Positions 58,199-64,000 of a stretch of DNA of 64,000 bases are shown piece after piece. Position numbers and translations under genes: made by a program. The stretch spans positions 82,328 through 146,327 of the forward strand of contig NZ_QEII01000256.1 in the NCBI RefSeq assembly GCF_003347515.1, given 5' to 3'. How positions within the stretch are numbered: position 1 is the first letter of the stretch; each line of letters opens with the position of its first letter. The notes under the pieces were generated by a model, which worked only from the letters and a program-made list of their open reading frames with translations, had not been told where the DNA came from and ran no database searches. This DNA is from Rhodoferax ferrireducens. GTDB taxonomy: Bacteria > Pseudomonadota > Gammaproteobacteria > Burkholderiales > Burkholderiaceae_C.

Positions 58199-59458
58199 AT
58201 GCCTATGCCCCCAAGCTCTCTCCCTGGCGCCGATGGCGTCTGGCACAGCCTGCGTCTGGCGCCCGGTGCGCTGGCCGACCACACGGCAGAAGTCCCCACC
58301 GCCCTCGCGGTGCAACAGGGCCGGATCACCTGGATGGGCGATGACCAGGCACTCCCCGCCGCGTTCGCCGCCCTGCCCCGCTATGACGCGCGCGGCGCTC
58401 TGACCACGCCCGGCCTGGTCGATTGCCACACCCACCTGGTCTACGGCGGCCAGCGCGCCAACGAGTTTGCGATGCGGCTGGCGGGGGCCAGCTACGAAGA
58501 AGTGGCCAAGGCGGGCGGCGGCATCGTGTCGTCTGTCCTGGCCACCCGCGCCGCCAGCGAAGACGCGCTCTACGCCCAGGCCGCGCCCCGGCTGGAACAG
58601 TTGCTCAATGACGGCGTCTGCGCCATCGAGATCAAATCCGGCTACGGCCTGTCGCTGGCGCACGAGGCCAAGCAGCTGCGGGTCGCACGCCGCCTGGGTC
58701 TGGATTACGGCGTGACGGTGCGCACCACCTTCCTCGGCGCCCACGCCCTGCCGCCCGAATACGCGGGGCGCAGCCAGGACTACATCGACCTCGTTTGCAA
58801 GGAGATGCTGCCCGCACTGGCGGCCGAGGGGCTGGTGGATGCGGTCGATGTGTTCTGCGAACGCATCGCGTTTTCGCTGGCCGAGACCGAGCAGGTGTTC
58901 CGGGCCGCGCAAGCCCTGGGCCTGCCGCTCAAGCTGCATGCCGAGCAGCTGTCGGACATGGACGGCTCGGCGCTGGCGGCCCGCTACGGCGCGCTGTCAT
59001 GCGACCACATCGAGCACCTGAGCGCCGAGGGCATCACCGCCATGCGCGCCGCGGGCACGGTCGCGGTGCTACTGCCCGGCGCCTACTACAGCTTGCGCGA
59101 CACCCAAGCGCCGCCCATTGCCGCCTTGCGCGCCGCGGGTGTGCCGATGGCGGTGTCCACCGACCACAACCCGGGCACCTCGCCGGCCTTGAGTTTGCTG
59201 CTGATGGCGAACATGGCTTGCACGCTGTTCCGCTTGACCGTGCCGGAAGCCCTGGCGGGGATCACCTGCCATGCGGCGCGGGCGCTGGGGCTGCAGGAGA
59301 CGCATGGCGCGCTGGCGGTGGGACGACCGGCCAACTTTGTGCTGTGGGATTTGCGAGAGCCCGCCGAGCTGGTGTATTGGCTGGGTCAACAGCCGGCCCG
59401 GACCATTGTTCGGCAAGGACGTGTGGCCGTTGACACTTTGGGATTGACGCGCTTATGA
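58199..59458 (+). CDS. hutI: Imidazolonepropionase
   Basis: Third step of histidine degradation: hydrolyses 4-imidazolone-5-propionate to N-formimino-L-glutamate. About 419 residues, amidohydrolase superfamily: metal-binding [27 protein letters not shown], and the C-terminal [11 protein letters not shown]. The ATG at 58199 is preferred over in-frame TTG/GTG codons at 58193 and 58196; there is no strong ribosome-binding site in any case. Its stop overlaps the hutF start (ATGA). Confidence 0.95.
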   Translation: MPMPPSSLPGADGVWHSLRLAPGALADHTAEVPTALAVQQGRITWMGDDQALPAAFAALPRYDARGALTTPGLVDCHTHLVYGGQRANEFAMRLAGASYEEVAKAGGGIVSSVLATRAASEDALYAQAAPRLEQLLNDGVCAIEIKSGYGLSLAHEAKQLRVARRLGLDYGVTVRTTFLGAHALPPEYAGRSQDYIDLVCKEMLPALAAEGLVDAVDVFCERIAFSLAETEQVFRAAQALGLPLKLHAEQLSDMDGSALAARYGALSCDHIEHLSAEGITAMRAAGTVAVLLPGAYYSLRDTQAPPIAALRAAGVPMAVSTDHNPGTSPALSLLLMANMACTLFRLTVPEALAGITCHAARALGLQETHGALAVGRPANFVLWDLREPAELVYWLGQQPARTIVRQGRVAVDTLGLTRL

Positions 59459-60855
59459 GCTTGCCCCTCTCCCACCGCTCCCTCTTCGCCCCACACGCCC
59501 TGCTGCCCGCCGGCTGGGCCAGCAACGTCCTCCTGCAATGGGACGCAACCGGCCATCTCATCGCAGTCACCCCCGACAGCCCGCCCAACAACAGCCCCCG
59601 AGCCGCCGGCCCCGTCCTGCCCGGCCTGAGCAACCTGCACAGCCACGCCTTCCAGCGCGCCATGGCCGGCCTGACCGAATTCCGCGGTGCGGCGCAAGAC
59701 AGCTTCTGGAGCTGGCGCACGCTGATGTACCAATTCGCCGCCCGGCTCTCGCCCGAGCAGGTCGAGGCCATCGCCACCTGGCTCTACATCGAGATGCTGG
59801 AGGCGGGCTACACCTCGGTGTGTGAATTCCACTACCTGCACCACAGCCCGGACGGCACGCCGTATGCCGATGACGCCACGCTGTCCAAGGCCTTGCTGCG
59901 CGCCGCCCAAACCGCCGGCATCGCCATCACGCTGCTGCCCGTGCTGTACCAAACCAGCGGCTTCGGCGGCACGGCGCCCACGGCGGGTCAGCGCCGCTTC
60001 ATCCGCTCCACCGACGCCATGCTGCGCCTGCTGGAAACCCTCAAGCCACTGTGCGATGCGCAAGGCGCCCGGCTGGGCCTGGCGCCCCACTCCCTGCGCG
60101 CCGTGCCGCCCGACAGCCTGCGCGAGGCCCTGGCCGGGCTGCACGCCATCGACGCCAGCGCCCCCATCCACATCCACATCGCCGAGCAAACCGCCGAGGT
60201 CGATGCCTGCCTGGCCTGGAGCGGCCAGCGCCCGGTGGAGTGGCTGCTGGACCACGCGGCCGTCGATGCGCGCTGGTGCCTCATCCACGCCACCCACATG
60301 AGCGACACCGAGTACCAGCGCGCAGCGGCGAGCGGCGCCGTCGCCGGCATCTGTCCCAGCACCGAGGCCAATCTGGGCGACGGCATCTTTGACATGCCGC
60401 GCTGGCTCTCTGCCGGCGGGGCCTGGGGCATTGGCTCCGACAGCCATGCCTGCGTCAACGCGGCGGAGGAGCTGATGCTGCTCGAATACGGCCAGCGCCT
60501 GCAGTTCCGCCAGCGCAACGTGCTCGCCAGCGCGCAGCAGCCGCAGGTGGCCAGCGCCATGCTGCAGCAAGCCGTGCTGGGCGGGGCACAAGCCTCGGGC
60601 CGCGCGGCACAAGGTCTGGCCCCCGGCCAGCGCGCCGACTTTCTTGTGCTGGACGCACAGCACCTGGCTTTGGCCGGACTGGGCGCGCCGGAAATGCTGT
60701 CGGCCCATGTGTTCGCCAGCCACCGCAGCTCGGCGCTGGACGCGGTCTGGGTCGGCGGCCACCAGCAAACCCTCAGCGGCAGCCGCCATCCCTTGCGTGC
60801 GCAGGCCGCGGCCGCCTTCACCCAGGCCCGCGCCGCCCTCATCGCCAAGGTTTGA
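59455..60855 (+). CDS. hutF: Formimidoylglutamate deiminase
   Basis: Converts N-formimino-L-glutamate to N-formyl-L-glutamate and ammonia, the step that defines the five-enzyme histidine pathway of Pseudomonas and Burkholderia. The 466-residue amidohydrolase has [43 protein letters not shown] and the metal-site [14 protein letters not shown]. Its start overlaps the hutI stop by 4 bp. Together with hutG it shows that this organism does not use formiminoglutamase. Confidence 0.95.
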   Translation: MSLPLSHRSLFAPHALLPAGWASNVLLQWDATGHLIAVTPDSPPNNSPRAAGPVLPGLSNLHSHAFQRAMAGLTEFRGAAQDSFWSWRTLMYQFAARLSPEQVEAIATWLYIEMLEAGYTSVCEFHYLHHSPDGTPYADDATLSKALLRAAQTAGIAITLLPVLYQTSGFGGTAPTAGQRRFIRSTDAMLRLLETLKPLCDAQGARLGLAPHSLRAVPPDSLREALAGLHAIDASAPIHIHIAEQTAEVDACLAWSGQRPVEWLLDHAAVDARWCLIHATHMSDTEYQRAAASGAVAGICPSTEANLGDGIFDMPRWLSAGGAWGIGSDSHACVNAAEELMLLEYGQRLQFRQRNVLASAQQPQVASAMLQQAVLGGAQASGRAAQGLAPGQRADFLVLDAQHLALAGLGAPEMLSAHVFASHRSSALDAVWVGGHQQTLSGSRHPLRAQAAAAFTQARAALIAKV

Positions 60856-60868
60856 ACCGAGACACACC

Positions 60869-61663
60869 ATGCCCCCTTTTCGCTTTCACCCAGGCACGCA
60901 GCCACTGCTGATTTCCATGCCCCACGTCGGCACCTACCTGCCGCCCGCACTGGCTGCACGCCTGAGCGACAGCGCCCGGCAGGTGCCCGACACCGATTGG
61001 CACCTGGAGCGCCTGTACGACTTCGCCGTCGGTCTGGGCGCCTCGGTGCTGGCCGCCACCCACTCGCGCTACGTGATCGACCTGAACCGCGACCCGTCCG
61101 GCGCCAGCTTGTACCCCGGCCAAAACGTTACCGGCCTGTGCCCGGTGGACGATTTTGACGACCAGCCGCTGTACCGCGACCCGCAAGACCTGCCGTCGGA
61201 GGCTGAAATCGCCGAACGCCGCGACGCCCTCTGGCAGCCCTACCACCAGCAACTGCAAACCGAGCTGGCCCGACTCAAAACCCGGCATGGCCGTGTCGTG
61301 CTGTGGGACGCCCATTCCATCCGCTCGGTGCTGCCGCGCTTTTTCGAGGGCAAGCTGCCGGACCTGAACCTGGGCAGCGCGGACGGCGCCAGCTGCGACC
61401 CGGCCCTATCGGCCGCGCTGCTGGCCATCGCCCAATCCGCATCGGGCTACACCGCCGTGCTGAACGGCCGCTTCAAGGGCGGCTTCATCACCCGCCAATA
61501 CGGCCAGCCGGCGCAAGGCATCCACGCCATCCAGCTGGAGATGACGCAATGCAGCTACATGCAGGAAACCCTGCCGTTTGACTATCTGCCCGCGGTCGCC
61601 GCCGGCATCCAGCCCCATTTGCGCCGCATGGTGGAGGCGGCGCTGGCGTTCGCGCAGCGGTGA
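60869..61663 (+). CDS. hutG: N-formylglutamate deformylase
   Basis: Last step: N-formyl-L-glutamate to glutamate and formate. The 264-residue protein matches the N-formylglutamate amidohydrolase family (MPHVGTYLPPALAARL; DTDWHLERLYDFA; DLNRDPSGASLYPGQN; LWDAHSIRSVLPRFFEGKLPDLN; GRFKGGFITRQYG). The real start is the ATG at 60869; a longer reading extends back into hutF. It ends 2 bp from the stop of the convergent JetD-like gene. It is the last hut gene in the window, and hutH (histidase) is missing. Confidence 0.94.
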   Translation: MPPFRFHPGTQPLLISMPHVGTYLPPALAARLSDSARQVPDTDWHLERLYDFAVGLGASVLAATHSRYVIDLNRDPSGASLYPGQNVTGLCPVDDFDDQPLYRDPQDLPSEAEIAERRDALWQPYHQQLQTELARLKTRHGRVVLWDAHSIRSVLPRFFEGKLPDLNLGSADGASCDPALSAALLAIAQSASGYTAVLNGRFKGGFITRQYGQPAQGIHAIQLEMTQCSYMQETLPFDYLPAVAAGIQPHLRRMVEAALAFAQR

Positions 61664-61664
61664 A

Positions 61665-62867
61665 TTAAAGCCAACCCTCTTGCTCTGCCTTCGTGCCCGA
61701 GGACCGGATGTAGTCGCGCAGCGTCCCCAGGGCTGGGGGCAAAGCGTCGCAGGCTTGCAGCTCGGCCAAAACCCGGTGATCGTAGTCCGTCAACGGCAAG
61801 GTTTTGCCGTCCTGCCAATGGCGGGGCTCCATATGGCCCGCTTGCCAAGCCACGCCCGCATCGCCCCACAGCTGGCCCGCGGTCAATGCAATTTGGATGC
61901 CTGCCGGATCGGGGTCGCAGCTGATGGTGGCTGGGACAGGCGCTTGTGCCAGGAGCCAGCGCATCGCACCCAGCCAAGCCCCGCTGGGGCGCCCGGGCAG
62001 CCACACCAGACACACACCTGGGGCCAGCTTCTGCGTTTGGCGTTCAAAGCTGGCCCGGTTTTCGATCAGCCAGTACGACTGCGGGTGCACAGTCACGGCC
62101 AAGGGCGCACAGAACTGGCGACATGGCAACCCCGCGAATCCGAAACCTTGCAACGCCATCACGGCCTCATGCCCATCGGCAGACTTGCGCAGCGTCATAG
62201 CCCCACCGAGCCACAACATCGGCTCGAACCGGCCAACCCCCAGGGACTCCAGTGGCAGCGTGCTGTCCAGCCAGTCCCACTCCGCTGCAGTGATGGCTTT
62301 GGTGTGATCCCGCGCCGCCAGGGAAAAGTCCTGGCGTAAACCTTGTCTTTGGGCTTGTTGCCATGGCACCAAGGCCTGCAGCAAATCGGCCCGGGCTGCC
62401 CGTGTAGCCGCAGACAGAGAGTCGTTCATCAGGCTATGTACGGCCTGGGCCAGCCACGGGTGCGCGTGACCCAAGGCCTGCAATTGCGTGGTCAGGTTTT
62501 CTTTGCTGGCGTCGCGCTCACTGCGTGTGGCGACATTGGCCAAGCGCTGGACTGCCTCCAAATCCAGCCAGACCATGCGCACAGGCCGCCACAGCCCATG
62601 CCAAAACTCTTCTTTGACCGCCACCGCCCCGGCAGTCAGCAAGGCGTCCAGCAGCGCGTTGGCCGTATCCAGGTGGTGCGCGCCCGCCGCTTCCAGCAGG
62701 CTTTGCCAGCGGCGCTCACGGGCGTCGGACTTGAGCCAATTCAGCAGCACCGTCCGCTGCGCAACACCGAGCTGGGGCAAGGCCACCAGCGCTGTCAGCA
62801 CGTGGCGCGTGCGTTTACCCTTGCCGCCAGGAACGGTCTGCAGGCATGGCTGCTGCGCATTGCTCAT
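61665..62867 (-). CDS. Toprim-domain protein resembling Wadjet JetD
   Basis: A 400-residue protein with an N-terminal helical region and a C-terminal Toprim-like part: Glu269 in WLIENRASFE, a second cluster Asp318/Asp320 in ISCDPDPAG, and an EQE at residues 395-397. This spacing resembles JetD of Wadjet systems (topoisomerase VI-like nuclease, DUF2220/DUF2399 type), which cleaves plasmid DNA recognised by the JetABC SMC complex. It begins 7 bp after the JetC-like fragment stops, as expected in a jetC-jetD operon. The N-terminal half is too diverged for me to place in a Wadjet subtype. It looks complete, but its partners are not. Confidence 0.65.
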   Translation of the reverse strand: MSNAQQPCLQTVPGGKGKRTRHVLTALVALPQLGVAQRTVLLNWLKSDARERRWQSLLEAAGAHHLDTANALLDALLTAGAVAVKEEFWHGLWRPVRMVWLDLEAVQRLANVATRSERDASKENLTTQLQALGHAHPWLAQAVHSLMNDSLSAATRAARADLLQALVPWQQAQRQGLRQDFSLAARDHTKAITAAEWDWLDSTLPLESLGVGRFEPMLWLGGAMTLRKSADGHEAVMALQGFGFAGLPCRQFCAPLAVTVHPQSYWLIENRASFERQTQKLAPGVCLVWLPGRPSGAWLGAMRWLLAQAPVPATISCDPDPAGIQIALTAGQLWGDAGVAWQAGHMEPRHWQDGKTLPLTDYDHRVLAELQACDALPPALGTLRDYIRSSGTKAEQEGWL

Positions 62868-62874
62868 GGCGTGC

Positions 62875-63999
62875 TCACAGCGTCATCAGCGCTTCAATCA
62901 CCGGCGTTCCACGCCGCTTGGCCACCGCAATCGGTGGCGCCCAGCGGCTGTCACGCGGTTTCTTGCTGGTGACCAGGGTGATCTCGGCGGGCTCGAACAC
63001 CTCCAGGTTGTGGGTGATCGGGGTGGTCAGCACGTACTGCGCCTGGGTGGAGCGCAAGAAGTGCCCCACCAACTGGATGTTGCGCACGTCCAGGTGGGCA
63101 AAGGGCTCGTCGATGAACACAAAGCCGCCGGAGGCGTTGTCCTCATCCTTGAGCAGTCCCACCAGCAGGATCAGCGACTTGATGACTTGTTGCCCACCCG
63201 AGGCCTCGCCATCGTTCAGGCCGATGCTGCCTTTGCCATCAAAATTGAAATTCACTTTCAGACCCGCCTGCGCCAGTACCGTGTCGTCGTTTTCCAGCGC
63301 CGGCAGGTCGGCAGACACCTCCACCCCGGCCAAACCGCCCAGTTCCTGGATGTTGTTGCGGTAGCTGCGCACGGTGCTGCGCAGCACCTCGATATAGCTT
63401 TCGCGCGCATTGAACACGGCCGTGCCGGCCTGGACGTTCTTGACCTGGTGATCTTCCAAGCTGAAGCCTTGCTCGCGCACCGTGGCTTCCATGCGGCGGT
63501 AGCGTTCTTCGACCGTGCTGTCTTTTTCCCAGGTGTCTTGTGCCAGATCGACTTCGACGGCATCCAGGCGCAGCCGGGCCTGGGTGTCGTTGTGGTACTT
63601 GGCGACCAGTTCCTGCAGCACGTCTGCAGTGCGCCAGCCAGCGGGAATCTGGCGGCGGCGGCGTTGAGAGACATCGACGTCCGCCGTGAGTTGCTTGCGC
63701 CGCTGCACCAGCTCGGCGGCCAGGCGGTCGGCCTCGGCAAAGCGCTGACGCAATGCGGTTTCCAGACTTCGGTACTGCGAGTCGGCACGCAGGTGCTGGG
63801 TCTTGGCTTCGCCATAGCCGTTATCGAGTTTTTGCCAGCGCATGGCGGCGCCAACGCGTGCCTGTTTGGCACCGGGCAGTGGTCTGGCGTGGCGGCGTCT
63901 TCGCACCCGGCGCTGCTGGGCATAACGGCAGCTGTAACCATTGCCACCACTGTTGCGGGCAATCTCGCGGCTGATGGTCGCGGCGCTGCGGTTCAGTAC
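62875..63999 (-). pseudogene. JetC-like SMC ATPase C-terminus fused to IS30-type transposase N-terminus
   Basis: The C-terminal 340 or so residues are an SMC/MukB-like ATPase end: a coiled region, the ABC signature in GEASGGQQVIKSL (codons near 63201-63187), Walker B GGFVFIDEPFAHLD (near 63126-63085) and a D-loop/H-loop region (YVLTTPITHNLEVFEP). Such a protein upstream of a JetD-like gene fits JetC of Wadjet. The N-terminal ATP-binding head and long coils are absent. Instead the same frame, open to the window edge, encodes VLNRSAATISREIARNSGGNGYSC..., an IS30-family HTH. The fused product should not form a working SMC; I treat it as a broken gene whose 5' part lies outside or is lost. Confidence 0.6.
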
Positions 64000-64000
64000 G
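63850..64000 (-). mobile_element. IS30-family transposase fragment
   Basis: The minus-strand translation RSAATISREIARN (63990-63952) followed by GYSCRYAQQRRVRRRRHARP is the helix-turn-helix region of IS30-type transposases. Only this part of the transposase is visible; it runs directly into JetC-like coding sequence near 63780-63850 with no stop codon or terminal inverted repeat that I can see. It extends beyond the window. Confidence 0.7.

Noticed and set aside
59386..60870. Long minus-strand open frame opposite hutF
   Set aside because: Antisense shadow of a complete, conserved gene; Gly/Ala/Gln-rich without domains.
61665..64000. A complete, functional Wadjet system
   Set aside because: JetA, JetB and the N-terminal ATPase head of JetC are not in the window, and the JetC-like frame is fused to a transposase fragment.

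Overview
The window looks like a chromosomal segment of a betaproteobacterium of the order Burkholderiales, most likely family Comamonadaceae (Rhodoferax/Polaromonas/Variovorax relatives). This is inferred from gene order (ndk-rlmN-pilF-rodZ-ispG-hisS-yfgM-bamB-der-hfq-hflX-hflK-hflC-yjeT-hisZ-purA), the divergent rluD/bamD pair, the sucA-sucB-lpdA-zapE order, and a 26-bp dispersed repeat of a kind I associate with this family. I saw no tRNA, rRNA or CRISPR array.

Region 1 (1-24.6 kb) is core housekeeping DNA, almost all on the minus strand and tightly packed with many 1-38 bp overlaps. It covers purine and histidine synthesis (purA, hisZ, hisS), membrane protease regulators (hflC/hflK), ribosome and RNA functions (hflX, hfq, der, rlmN, rluB, rluD), envelope assembly (bamB, bamD, yfgM, rodZ, pilF), isoprenoids (ispG), chromosome segregation (scpB), a YoaA/DinG-type helicase, a lone PP2C phosphatase and zapE.

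Region 2 (24.6-42.4 kb) holds the 2-oxoglutarate dehydrogenase operon (sucA-sucB-lpdA), prpE (propionyl-CoA synthetase), an isochorismatase-fold hydrolase, an NlpC/P60 peptidase, an unrecognised membrane protein, leuA, a class A penicillin-binding protein, and a stand-alone pyruvate-dehydrogenase-type E1 that is better explained as MdeB (2-oxobutyrate dehydrogenase E1).

Region 3 (42.4-53.4 kb) is accessory. The MdeB-like E1 is divergent from an Lrp-family regulator. Next come acdR and acdS (ACC deaminase, which makes 2-oxobutyrate), with a Bug-type binding protein and an amidase in the acdS operon. A third Lrp-type regulator, a polar amino-acid ABC importer, a cystathionine/methionine gamma-lyase-type PLP enzyme and homocysteine S-methyltransferase follow. 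Read together, these genes could funnel ACC, methionine and S-methylmethionine, all abundant in plants, into 2-oxobutyrate and then propionyl-CoA. That is inference.

Region 4 (53.4-61.7 kb) is a histidine-utilisation operon (hutC-hutU-hutD-hutI-hutF-hutG) with a divergent MFS transporter. The control region contains two HutC-type TGTA-N2-TACA-like sites and two NtrC-like boxes. hutH is absent from the window. Region 5 (61.7-64.0 kb) is a broken Wadjet-like defence locus: a JetD-like Toprim protein and the C-terminal part of a JetC-like SMC ATPase whose upstream part is replaced in frame by an IS30-type transposase N-terminus.

Two conserved enzymes, the MdeB-like E1 and urocanase, each carry an in-frame insertion of about 30 codons made from the same structured GC-rich repeat, which shares an identical 17-bp core. 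These insertions, the 2-oxobutyrate funnel and the broken Wadjet locus are the most interesting items.
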